Program-made: the position numbers and the translations under genes
Assembly: GCF_905397435.1 (NCBI RefSeq)
Contig: NZ_CAJPVI010000008.1
Location: 62,001-126,000, forward strand
Direction of reading: 5' to 3'
Origin: Cupriavidus numazuensis
Lineage (GTDB): Bacteria; Pseudomonadota; Gammaproteobacteria; Burkholderiales; Burkholderiaceae
Length of the DNA stretch: 64,000 nucleotides
The notes under the pieces: generated by a model
Told to the model about the DNA's origin: nothing
What the model saw: only the letters and a program-made list of their open reading frames with translations
The model's database searches: none
Shown here: positions 34,134 to 42,462 of the stretch, one piece after another
Position numbering within the stretch: position 1 is the first letter of the stretch
Layout: each line of letters starts with the position of its first letter

Positions 34134-35783
34134 ATGCCAGCCGGCATCCCTTACGAAGACGCGCGCCGGCGCTATCGTCCGGGCGCAGAGCACGCGGTGC
34201 GCAGTGACGACATGCCCGTCGATGCATTGCTCAAGGCCTACCATCCGGACCATGGCCCGAGCGCGCATGTCCCGCTGGCCGTTGGCGTGAACCGCGGCGA
34301 GCCGTGCCAGCCCGATCTTGCGCGCTATCTGCAGGCCAATGCGTTGATCGACGATGTCGATATTGCAGGCGCGCAACTCGCGACCACCGACGTACTGATC
34401 ATCGGCGGTGGCGGCGGTGGATGCGCCGCAGCGCTGACCGCGGCAAAGCAGGGCGCGCGCGTGATTCTTGCCACCAAGCTGCGCCTTGGTGACAGCAACA
34501 CCGTCATGGCCGAGGGCGGCATCCAGGCCGCCATCGGCGACGACGACAGTCCCCAGCTGCATTTCGAAGACACGCTGCGGGCCGGGCACTTCTGCGGCGA
34601 GCCCGAGCTGGTGGCCCAGATGGTGATGGACGGGCCCGACGTGATTCGCTGGCTGATCCGGCTCGGCATGATGTTCGACCAGGAGGAGGACCGGCTTATC
34701 GGCAGCAATCTGCTGCGCAAGAAGCCCGGCGGTGCCTCGGCCGCGCGCATTCTTTCGTATCGCGACTACACCGGGCTGGAGATGATGCGCGTGCTGCGTG
34801 AGGCGGTCGACCTCGATCCCGGCATCGACGTGTGGAACCGCTGCCCTGCGGTCGAGTTGCTGTCCGACGAGCGCGGGCGCTGCGCCGGCGCAGTGATCTA
34901 CAACCTGGAGTGGCGCACCTTCGTGCTGGTCCGCGCGCGGGCCGTGATACTTGCCACGGGCGGCGCCGGGCGGCTGCATCTGAATGCGTTCCCGACATCG
35001 AATCACTATGGTGCGACCGCGGACGGTCTTGTTCTGGCCTATCGTCTCGGGGCGCGCCTGCGCGAACTCGATTCGTTCCAGTACCACCCGACCGGCATCG
35101 CGTATCCGTCCCATCTGGCGGGTGGGCTGATTTCGGAAGCTGCGCGTTCCGCGGGGGCGAGGCTGCTCAATGGCGAGTGCGAACGCTTCGTGGACGAACT
35201 CAAGCCGCGCGACGTGGTGGCCTCGGCGATCCTGCGTGAATGCGCCGAGGGGCGCGGCATCGACCGCGATGGCCAGGTCGGCGTGTTCCTCGACACGCCG
35301 ACGCTGGAAATGCAGAACCCGGGCATCCTGGCCAAGCGGCTCGTAACGCTGCGCCATCTCGCGCACAAGTGCGGTCTCGATGCAGCACAGGAGCCGTTCA
35401 TGGTCTATCCAACCCTCCACTACCAGAACGGCGGCGTGGCGATCGGGAAGGACGGCGCGACGTGCGTGCCCGGCCTCTATTGCGTGGGCGAAGTCACGGG
35501 CGGCATTCACGGGCGCAACCGCCTGATGGGCAATGCGCTGCTCGATATCCTCAGCATGGGCCGGCATGCCGGCGCCAGTGCCGCGTCAGCGGGCGGCAAC
35601 GCCGTGGCCAGCCGCGCCGGCATCGGCCACGTGCATGCCTGGCAGCGGGAATTGACGCTCGCCGGACTGCCGCTGCACGTCAAGGCACCGCTGCTGTTCC
35701 CCGGCTACGCGCATTTCGATCTGCGCGTCGACGCGGCCCGCAGCCCGGGCGCGTGGGGCCGGGCGCCCGGTGGCACCCGGTAA
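34134..35783 (+). CDS. SdhA/FrdA-type FAD flavoprotein subunit
   Basis: A 549-residue flavoprotein of the succinate dehydrogenase/fumarate reductase family. After an 85-residue extension comes VLIIGGGGGGCAAAL (about 86-100), then NTVMAEGGIQAAIG, the substrate loop FQYHPTGI (His near 316), SEAARSAGARLL, PRDVVASAI with the Arg, PTLHYQNGGV (about 425) and RNRLMGNALLDILSMGR. The dicarboxylate-site His, Thr and Arg appear kept, so fumarate/succinate or a related acid may be the substrate. No cytochrome b or membrane anchor subunit is encoded nearby; the partner is a NuoF-like subunit, implying NAD(H) coupling in the cytosol. Confidence 0.87.
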   Translation: MPAGIPYEDARRRYRPGAEHAVRSDDMPVDALLKAYHPDHGPSAHVPLAVGVNRGEPCQPDLARYLQANALIDDVDIAGAQLATTDVLIIGGGGGGCAAALTAAKQGARVILATKLRLGDSNTVMAEGGIQAAIGDDDSPQLHFEDTLRAGHFCGEPELVAQMVMDGPDVIRWLIRLGMMFDQEEDRLIGSNLLRKKPGGASAARILSYRDYTGLEMMRVLREAVDLDPGIDVWNRCPAVELLSDERGRCAGAVIYNLEWRTFVLVRARAVILATGGAGRLHLNAFPTSNHYGATADGLVLAYRLGARLRELDSFQYHPTGIAYPSHLAGGLISEAARSAGARLLNGECERFVDELKPRDVVASAILRECAEGRGIDRDGQVGVFLDTPTLEMQNPGILAKRLVTLRHLAHKCGLDAAQEPFMVYPTLHYQNGGVAIGKDGATCVPGLYCVGEVTGGIHGRNRLMGNALLDILSMGRHAGASAASAGGNAVASRAGIGHVHAWQRELTLAGLPLHVKAPLLFPGYAHFDLRVDAARSPGAWGRAPGGTR

Positions 35784-35808
35784 GCGATAGCGATCGGCGG
35801 AGCGCGTC

Positions 35809-37053
35809 ATGGAAAAGCTGAATCAGGTCCTGCTGAGGGAAGACATCCGGGTCGGCGCAGACCTGCAGGCCTGGCTTGCGCGTGGTGGCGGGGAAGGGCT
35901 GGCCAGGGCATTGAGCGATCCGGATGCAATACTTGCCGAGATCGAGCAGGCTGACCTGCGCGGCATGGGCGGCGCGGGTTTCCCGACGCACCGCAAGTGG
36001 CGACCGGTCGCTGCCGCGGCCGCGGGCGACAAATACATCATCTGCAACGGCAACGAAGACGAACCCGGTACGTTCAAGGACCGCTTCCTGCTGGAGCACA
36101 CGCCGCACCAGGTCATCGAGGGCGCGTTGATCGCGGCGGCAGCGACGCGGGCCAATCATGTCGTCCTGTATGTCAATCCGCATCAACCGCTGTCCCTGGA
36201 GATGACGCGGCAGGCGGTGCAGCAGTGGCAAACACATGCGCAACTCGCCGAACTCGAGCGACTGCTCGGCGGACGGCTCACGCTGCGCGTCGTGCCGAGC
36301 TCGGGCTTGTACATCGGGGGCGAGGAAACGGCCGTGATATCGAGCGTCGAGGGCACGTTCCCGTTTCCGCGGCGCAAGCCGCCTTATCCTGCGGACAGCG
36401 GCGTGCACGGCGCGCCGACCGTCGTCAACAACACCGAGACGCTCGCACACGTACCGGGGATCCTGCGCCACGGCGCGCAGTGGTATCGCGCGCTCGGCGT
36501 AGCGCAGGCCGCTGGGACCAAGCTGTATTCGCTGTCGGGCGACGTCTTGCGCCCGGGCCTCTACGAGCTGCCGATGGGCACCAGCCTGGAAGCACTGATC
36601 TTCGAATTCGGCGGCGGCATGCTGCAGGGCAAGGAATTCAAGGCCGTCTTCACGGGCGGGCCTTCCAACACGCTGCTGACCAAGCGCGATCTCGACGTGG
36701 CGCTGGATTTCGACTCGGTGCGCAAGCGGCGCTCGCGCCTGGGGACCGGCGCGATGATCGTCGTATCCGAAGGCACCAGCATCGTCCGCAAGGTGGCCGA
36801 GTATGTGAGCTTCTTTGCGCAGGGTTCCTGCGGCCAGTGCCCGCCGTGCAAGGGCGGCACCTTCCAGCTGATGCGATTGCTCAACCGGATCGACACGGGC
36901 CGCGGCGTGCGCGCCGACCTGGAGTCGCTGGAGAACCTGTGCCGCATCCTGCCCGGTAGCGGTCGCTGCGGACTGATCGACGGCGCTGTCACGGTGGTAG
37001 ACAGTTCGCTTCACCAGTTCCGCGACGAATACGAGTCGCTGCTGATGGCATAG
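35809..37053 (+). CDS. NuoF-like NADH-binding FMN/4Fe-4S subunit
   Basis: A 414-residue homologue of complex I subunit NuoF. It shows GMGGAGFPTHRKW (NADH site, about 50-62), ICNGNEDEPGTFKDR, the FMN/NADH motif GLYIGGEETAVISSVEG (about 165-181), and the 4Fe-4S ligands SCGQCPPCKGG (about 340-350) with a later Cys in ENLCRILPGSG. No NuoE or NuoG gene is adjacent. Third in the operon after the iron-sulfur protein and SdhA-like gene, with 25 bases between, it would accept hydride from NADH or deliver it to NAD+. Confidence 0.88.
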   Translation: MEKLNQVLLREDIRVGADLQAWLARGGGEGLARALSDPDAILAEIEQADLRGMGGAGFPTHRKWRPVAAAAAGDKYIICNGNEDEPGTFKDRFLLEHTPHQVIEGALIAAAATRANHVVLYVNPHQPLSLEMTRQAVQQWQTHAQLAELERLLGGRLTLRVVPSSGLYIGGEETAVISSVEGTFPFPRRKPPYPADSGVHGAPTVVNNTETLAHVPGILRHGAQWYRALGVAQAAGTKLYSLSGDVLRPGLYELPMGTSLEALIFEFGGGMLQGKEFKAVFTGGPSNTLLTKRDLDVALDFDSVRKRRSRLGTGAMIVVSEGTSIVRKVAEYVSFFAQGSCGQCPPCKGGTFQLMRLLNRIDTGRGVRADLESLENLCRILPGSGRCGLIDGAVTVVDSSLHQFRDEYESLLMA

Positions 37054-37119
37054 ACTGCAACGGCAATCCGCGGCCCGGCCGTTCACGGGACTGTCGGTCC
37101 GCACGCAGAGGAGTCCACC

Positions 37120-37527
37120 ATGTCCCACAGGGCATCGTATGCGTTGTGCCTGGCGATGGTCTTGATGACCGGGTGTGGCAGGGAGCCGGCGAAAAGCCCG
37201 CCCCCCCAGACAGTCGCGGCAGGGAGCGGCGATGCCAGCGCGGCGGCCGCGTCGCCACGCGCCGACGACCTGCCGCCCCTCGGGCGGCCTGGGCGGTACC
37301 AGATCGTGGACAACGCCCGCGGGGGTTCCTTCCTGCTTGATACGCAGGCCGGCCGCGTCTGGCAGTTGAGGGACTTCCCGGGGCTGCAGGGCGCGCCGAG
37401 TGCATGGCAGGAAATGACCATCATCGACGACAAGAGCGGGATGGGAGTCACGACCGCACAGTTCCAGAAGCTCTACCCGCAGCGCCAGGAACCGCCATCC
37501 CGGCAGGGTGGCCGACCCCGCCGGTAA
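37120..37527 (+). CDS. small putative lipoprotein
   Basis: A 135-residue protein with a lipoprotein signal (LCLAMVLMTGC, Cys about residue 19), a Ser/Ala/Pro-rich linker, and a conserved-looking core GRYQIVDNARGGSFLLDTQAGRVWQL (described here from GRYQIVDN and FLLDTQAGRVWQL). AGAGGAG precedes the ATG. No family is named with confidence. It follows the NuoF-like gene by 66 bases on the same strand and may be read through from it, but its envelope location argues for a separate role. Confidence 0.7.
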   Translation: MSHRASYALCLAMVLMTGCGREPAKSPPPQTVAAGSGDASAAAASPRADDLPPLGRPGRYQIVDNARGGSFLLDTQAGRVWQLRDFPGLQGAPSAWQEMTIIDDKSGMGVTTAQFQKLYPQRQEPPSRQGGRPRR

Positions 37528-37795
37528 GCAGCGCCAGCGTCGAATCGACATATCCCTCAGCGAGTGTCGAATGCCGCACAACATCGGGATAAAAACTTTG
37601 CTTATCTCGGCGATGGAAAGATTTCATTTCTGAATGCTCCGGCTGCACATAGAGTTGGACACGAGGATGGATACTGAGCACTTGCGTGGCTCGCACGTAG
37701 CGGCTCGGGCGAGCACGTACTTGTCATCTGGGTAATGCCTTTTCTTTCGGGCGCGGAGCCCGTCACGGTGCCCGGCAAACGGGCGATTTGGGGGG

Positions 37796-39247
37796 ATGGC
37801 AATGGATCCTTGGACAACGCGCTCGCTCCGCTGCGTCAGGGCTTGGCTGCTCGCAGTCCTGACGTTGCTATCGTTTGCTGTCCATGCGCAGGACACGTCC
37901 GCGCCGGCTACGACGTTCAAGCCGGAGGAGCTTGAGGCCCTGGTCGCCCCGATCGCCCTGTATCCCGATTCGGTGCTCGCCCAGGTCCTGATGGCCTCTA
38001 CGTACCCGCTGGAGATCGTGCAGGCGGCACGCTGGGTCAAGGCCAATCCGAAGGTCAAGGGCGACGATGCGGTCAAGGCTGTCGCCGACCAGCCCTGGGA
38101 TGTCAGCGTCAAGTCGCTGGTGGCCTTCCCGCAAGCGCTCGAGCCGATGAACGACAAGCTCGACTGGACCCAGAAGCTTGGCGACGCTTTCCTCGCCCAG
38201 GAGAAGGACGTGCTTGCCGCGGTGCAGCGGTTGCGGGCCAAGGCTCAGCAGTCGGGGAACCTCAAGTCGAACGAACAGCAGAACGTGATCGTGGAGCAAG
38301 CCCCCGCGCAGGCGCCCGTGCAGGGTCCTGCACCGTCGCAGGCGGCGGCGCCCCAGAGCATCGTGCGGATCGAGCCGGCCAATCCCCAGGTCATCTACGT
38401 GCCGTCGTACAACCCGACCGTGGTGTACGGCTCGTGGGGATATCCGTCCTACCCGCCGTACTACTGGCCGCCGTATCCCGCTTACTATCCGGGCGCCGCG
38501 CTGGCCACGGGCTTTGCCTGGGGCGTCGGCCTCGCGGCGGCGGGGGCGATCTTCGGCGGCTGCAACTGGGGCGGAGGCGACGTCAATGTGAACGTCAACC
38601 GGGCCACCAATATCGACCGCAACTTCGATCGGACCAAGGTGCAGAACGGCAAGTGGAACCACGATGCGTCGCACCGCAAGGGCGTGGCGTACCGGGACAA
38701 CGCATCGCGTGAAAAATTCGGCGGCAGGAGTGGCGCCGGCGCCGACCGGCGCAATGATTTCCGTGGCCGCGACGGTCTTGGTGATCGCGGCGGTGCTGGC
38801 AACCGCGGTGGCGTCGGTGACCGGGGCGGTGTTGGTGACCGAGGCGGAGTCGGCGACCGGGGCGGTGTGGGTGACCGGGGCGGCGTAGGCGACCGGGGCG
38901 GAGTTGGTGACCGCGGTGGCGCCGGCAACCGCGCCGGCGTGTCGGACCGTCAGGCCGGCGCTGGCGGGCGCGGAGGTGCTGCAGGCGGCGGACGCGACAA
39001 CGCGTTCCAGGGTGTGGGCGGCGGCGGGGCGTCGCAGCGTGATGTCGATCGCGGCAGGTCCAGCATGCAGTCCACGGGCTATCGCCAGAGTGGCGCGAGC
39101 CATGGCGGCGGCGGAGGCTTTTCCGGCGGAGGCGGTCGTGGAGGTGGTGGCGGTGGCGGCTTCAGCGGTGGCGGCGGCCGTGGAGGCGGTGGCTTCGGTG
39201 GCGGCGGCGGCCGTGGTGGTGGCGGTGGTCGTGGTGGCAGGCGCTAA
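37796..39247 (+). CDS. DUF3300-domain exported protein with GDRGGV repeats and Gly-rich tail
   Basis: A 483-residue exported protein. A signal peptide (LLAVLTLLSFAVHAQ) leads into the DUF3300 domain (LEALVAPIALYPDSVLAQVL, VKSLVAFPQALEPM, PQVIYVPSYNPTVVYGSW). After about residue 240 it turns into Arg/Gly/Asp repeats, then a Gly-rich tail (GGGFSGGGGRGGGG) ending GRGGRR. DUF3300 proteins are widespread in proteobacteria, function unknown, and typically sit beside DUF2950 genes, as here. The tail could bind RNA, polysaccharide or surfaces; this is speculation. Two ATGs, at 37796 and 37802, are possible starts. Confidence 0.85.
   Translation: MAMDPWTTRSLRCVRAWLLAVLTLLSFAVHAQDTSAPATTFKPEELEALVAPIALYPDSVLAQVLMASTYPLEIVQAARWVKANPKVKGDDAVKAVADQPWDVSVKSLVAFPQALEPMNDKLDWTQKLGDAFLAQEKDVLAAVQRLRAKAQQSGNLKSNEQQNVIVEQAPAQAPVQGPAPSQAAAPQSIVRIEPANPQVIYVPSYNPTVVYGSWGYPSYPPYYWPPYPAYYPGAALATGFAWGVGLAAAGAIFGGCNWGGGDVNVNVNRATNIDRNFDRTKVQNGKWNHDASHRKGVAYRDNASREKFGGRSGAGADRRNDFRGRDGLGDRGGAGNRGGVGDRGGVGDRGGVGDRGGVGDRGGVGDRGGVGDRGGAGNRAGVSDRQAGAGGRGGAAGGGRDNAFQGVGGGGASQRDVDRGRSSMQSTGYRQSGASHGGGGGFSGGGGRGGGGGGGFSGGGGRGGGGFGGGGGRGGGGGRGGRR
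38780..38959 (+). repeat. ten 18-bp in-frame repeats encoding GDRGGV-type hexapeptides
   Basis: Ten consecutive hexads: GDRGGA, GNRGGV, six GDRGGV, GDRGGA and GNRAGV. Codons vary between units at third positions, so the repeat is kept at protein level and is not a recent DNA expansion. Copy number may vary between strains. Confidence 0.9.
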
Positions 39248-39263
39248 ACGGAGGGGCCGGATC

Positions 39264-40196
39264 ATGAACTCGATACTGCGAGATACTCCGTACCCGCGCC
39301 GCGCTCGGGGCCGCGCGCTTGCCGTGGGGGTGGCCATGTTGCTCTGGGCCATGGCACCTGCGTACGCGCAGAAGGCCTTCAGTACTCCCGAGGCCGCGAT
39401 GACGGCCTTTGGGAACGCCGTGGCCACCAGCGACGATACAGCCATGCAGTCCATTCTCGGCGCCAACTACAAGACCCTGATTCCGCCGATTGGCGCCGAT
39501 ATCCGCTATCGGTTCCTGGAAGCCTGGAGCCAGTCCCATGCGATTCAGCCTGACGGGGACAATCGCGCACGCATCGCCACGGGCAAGGACGGCTGGACCC
39601 TGCCGATCCCGCTGGTCAAGACCGCGAAGGGCTGGCATTTCGACACCCGTGCCGGCGTCGAGGAAATGAAGGCGCGACGCATTGGCCGCAACGAGCTGTC
39701 GGCGATGCAGACCTTGCTGGCCGTGTGCGATGCGCAGGACGACTATGCCCGGCTGAGCCAGCAGAAGACCGGCATATCGACCTATGCGCTGAAGCTTGCC
39801 AGTTCGCCGGGCAAGCGCGACGGCCTGTACTGGCCGAGCACGCCTGGTGAACCGCAAAGCCCGCTGGGCCCGGCTTTTCTCGAGGCTGGCAAGCAAAGTC
39901 GCGGGGAGAGTGGCTACCACGGCTATCACTACCGGCTGCTCACTTCGCAAGGCCCGCATGCGCCAGGCGGCAAGTATGACTACCTCGTGAACGGCAAGCT
40001 CTTCGGCGGCTTTGCCTTGATCGCGTGGCCGGCCCGGTATGGCGATACCGGAATCAAGACCTTCATGGTGAGCCACGACGGCCGCGTGTTCGAAAGCGAC
40101 CTTGGCCCGAGCAGCGCTGCCAAGGGGGCGGCCATCAAGTCATTCGACCCGGGCCCGGGCTGGACGGAGGTGAAGCCGGACGCCCTGGCGCAATGA
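39264..40196 (+). CDS. DUF2950-family exported protein
   Basis: A 310-residue exported protein of the DUF2950 family. A signal peptide (ALAVGVAMLLWAMAPAYAQ) is followed by KAFSTPEAAMTAFGNAVATSD and the later core SGYHGYHYRLLTSQGPHAPGG with the conserved GYHYR and FALIAWPARYGDTGIKTF. The ATG at 39264 follows the DUF3300 stop by 16 bases, with GGAGGGG upstream, so the two are an operon. The pair recurs across proteobacteria; a joint envelope role is inferred but not known. Confidence 0.87.
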   Translation: MNSILRDTPYPRRARGRALAVGVAMLLWAMAPAYAQKAFSTPEAAMTAFGNAVATSDDTAMQSILGANYKTLIPPIGADIRYRFLEAWSQSHAIQPDGDNRARIATGKDGWTLPIPLVKTAKGWHFDTRAGVEEMKARRIGRNELSAMQTLLAVCDAQDDYARLSQQKTGISTYALKLASSPGKRDGLYWPSTPGEPQSPLGPAFLEAGKQSRGESGYHGYHYRLLTSQGPHAPGGKYDYLVNGKLFGGFALIAWPARYGDTGIKTFMVSHDGRVFESDLGPSSAAKGAAIKSFDPGPGWTEVKPDALAQ

Positions 40197-40212
40197 CGGT
40201 GGCACGCGGGCT

Positions 40213-40269
40213 CTGCAACGCGGGTTGTCCGTTGCAGTGACGGGGTTTGCGGCCGGCGCATCGCCGGCC
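40213..40269 (+). terminator. two tandem hairpins after the DUF2950 gene
   Basis: CTGCAACG and its complement around a nine-base loop (40213-40237), then GGCCGGCG-CAT-CGCCGGCC (40251-40269). Both stems are perfect over eight bases. No T-run follows, so termination may be rho-assisted. Confidence 0.45.
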
Positions 40270-40349
40270 ATGGGGCAGGCCAGTTCCTCCGTTGCGCCCC
40301 GGCGCACTGGCCTATCCTAGTCCCATGATGCAACCCGCCGGAGTCGATC

Positions 40350-42296
40350 ATGGCGATGCCGCGCAGCTTTGCAGCCCTGCTGGCGACCTTGGCGACATTG
40401 GCGGTCGCGGTGGCCGGATGCAGCAATGGCGGTGGCGACGGGGGAAACCCGGTCTCCGCTCAAAGGCCCCCGGCCGGCCTGGTGGAGCGCGACGAGTCGC
40501 CCATCTATGCGGTCGACGTCACAATCGTGCCGGAAACCCTGAGCAATAGCGGCGGCGCGATCTCGCAGTGCACGGTGACACCGCCACTTCCCCCGGGCTT
40601 GAACATGGATCCGCAGACCGGCACGATCACCGGTACGCCGGTGATCGTCAGCCACGACACGGTCTACACGATTACGTGCAGCAACGCCGGGGGAAGCGCT
40701 TCCACGCGCGTAGAGATCGAGGTGAAGGACGCGCCGATTGCGCCGGACGGGCTCGATTATCTGGACCAGTCGACCATCTACGTGGTCAATGCAGCGGTCA
40801 CGCCGAACGCGCCACTCAGCACGGGCGGCGAGATCACGCAATACAGCATCGCGCCCCCATTGCCGCCCGGCCTTGCCATGGATTCTCAAACCGGCGTCAT
40901 CACCGGCATACCAACGACGGCGGCTCCATCGGCTGTCTATACGGTGACAGGCACGAACAGCGTGGACAGTGTCCAGACCCAGTTGACGATCGAAGTGCGG
41001 GCGCAGGCGGCGCCGCCTGCTGGTCTGGTCTACCGGGACCCGATGCCCGAATACATCATCGGCGAGCCGGTCGTGTACAACGAGCCCGTTTATTCCGGCG
41101 CCGAAGCGACCGAGTTCTCGATATCGCCGGCGTTGCCAGCGGGTTTGAGCCTCAACACACAGACCGGCGAAATCAGTGGCACGCCGGTGGCCGGACTCGA
41201 TCAGACCGAATTCACCGTGACGGCCAGCAATAGCTCCGGCAGTACCACCGCGACGTTCACCATGAAAGTGGGCCCGGCGGAGGTCGGCGAATGGACGCCG
41301 GCCGACGCATTGAACCAGGGACGCTTCCGCCATAGTGCGACGTTGTTGCCCGACGGCCGAATCCTTGTGGCTGCCGGAAACCGCAAGCAGGCATTGTCGA
41401 CTGCCGAATTGTTTGACCCCGCCACGCGCAGCTGGGCGCGAACCGGCAGCCTCGCGCAGAACCGGCAAGCGCACTCCGCCACGCTGCTGGCCGACGGCCG
41501 TGTCCTGGTCGCCGGCGGGTTCAGCACCGGCGGAGGCAATGCGCTTTCGTCGAGCGAGTTGTTTGACGCGTTTAGCGGGAAGTGGTCGCCCACAGGAAGT
41601 CTCGGCGACGGCCGCGACAGCCATACTGCCACGCTGCTGCCGGATGGCCGGGTTCTGGTCGCCGGAGGCGAGGGCAAGGGCAGTAACCAGGGCGCACTGG
41701 CTTCCGCCGAACTCTACGACCCCGCCACCGGCACCTGGTCATCGACCGGCAGCCTTGGCCAGGCGCGCAAGCAGCACACCGCCACGCTGTTGCCCAGTGG
41801 CAAAGTCCTGGTCGCCGGCGGAGAGGGACCCGGTGGCACCGCACTGGCCTCGGCCGAGTTGTACGACCCAGCCACGGGCACTTGGACAACGACCGGCAGC
41901 ATGAGCCACGCCCGCAACGCCTATGCCACGGCATCGCTTGCCGATGGCAGGGTGCTCGCAGCCGGGGGATTCGATGGCACGAGCGCGCTGGCCTCCGCCG
42001 AGCTCTACGATCCGGCGTCGGGGACGTGGTCGCCGACCGGCAGCCTGCGGCAAGCACGCGATTTCCACACCGCCACCCGACTCGCCAATGGTCGCGTGCT
42101 GGTGGCGGGCGGGATCGAGGCCAGCGACTCGTTCGTGAGCGAGTCATACGACCCGGCAACCGGAAGCTGGACGCAGACCGGTAGCCTGGAGCATGCGCGC
42201 GAGCAACATACGGCGACGCTGCTTTCCGACGGCAGGGTCATCATCGCGGGCGGGATCGGTCGCGGCATCCTGTCCTATGCCGAGTTGTTCCATTAG
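40350..42296 (+). CDS. lipoprotein with three Ig-like (He_PIG) modules and seven kelch-type repeats
   Basis: A 648-residue predicted lipoprotein: signal and lipobox LAVAVAGCS (Cys about 24), then three putative-Ig modules each with a PPLPPGL/PALPAGL and QTGxITGTP signature (about residues 40-310). The C-terminal half holds seven repeats of the form [14 protein letters not shown] ... [17 protein letters not shown], a kelch-type beta propeller. The protein would be tethered to an envelope membrane with a binding propeller exposed. No catalytic residues of galactose oxidase are evident. It precedes polB by 166 bases. Confidence 0.85.
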   Translation: MAMPRSFAALLATLATLAVAVAGCSNGGGDGGNPVSAQRPPAGLVERDESPIYAVDVTIVPETLSNSGGAISQCTVTPPLPPGLNMDPQTGTITGTPVIVSHDTVYTITCSNAGGSASTRVEIEVKDAPIAPDGLDYLDQSTIYVVNAAVTPNAPLSTGGEITQYSIAPPLPPGLAMDSQTGVITGIPTTAAPSAVYTVTGTNSVDSVQTQLTIEVRAQAAPPAGLVYRDPMPEYIIGEPVVYNEPVYSGAEATEFSISPALPAGLSLNTQTGEISGTPVAGLDQTEFTVTASNSSGSTTATFTMKVGPAEVGEWTPADALNQGRFRHSATLLPDGRILVAAGNRKQALSTAELFDPATRSWARTGSLAQNRQAHSATLLADGRVLVAGGFSTGGGNALSSSELFDAFSGKWSPTGSLGDGRDSHTATLLPDGRVLVAGGEGKGSNQGALASAELYDPATGTWSSTGSLGQARKQHTATLLPSGKVLVAGGEGPGGTALASAELYDPATGTWTTTGSMSHARNAYATASLADGRVLAAGGFDGTSALASAELYDPASGTWSPTGSLRQARDFHTATRLANGRVLVAGGIEASDSFVSESYDPATGSWTQTGSLEHAREQHTATLLSDGRVIIAGGIGRGILSYAELFH

Positions 42297-42462
42297 CTAC
42301 GGGATGCAGGAACGACTGAGGTGTTCTTGCCGAGTCCGTGGCGCCTGATGTCATGCAATCCGGCTTGCTGGTCCCGACGGCAGCCTATGGTCTTCCGGGA
42401 CGGAGCGGCTCCGCCAACTCCGCTAGAATCGTGCCCGGACGGTTTTTTCAGGGTTTTGCAGC

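Noticed and set aside
33183..35567. 794-codon minus-strand open frame
   Set aside because: Antisense to the iron-sulfur and SdhA-like genes, whose cofactor motifs are unmistakable.
35680..37584. 634-codon minus-strand open frame
   Set aside because: Antisense to the NuoF-like gene and the small lipoprotein gene; no recognisable domain.
38780..38959. regular 18-bp repeats as a possible CRISPR-like array
   Set aside because: Units are contiguous without spacers, in frame, and vary only at synonymous positions; they encode GDRGGV hexads.
37868..39466. 532-codon minus-strand Ala/Thr-rich frame
   Set aside because: Mirror of the Gly-rich repeats of the DUF3300 gene; no start signal or motif.
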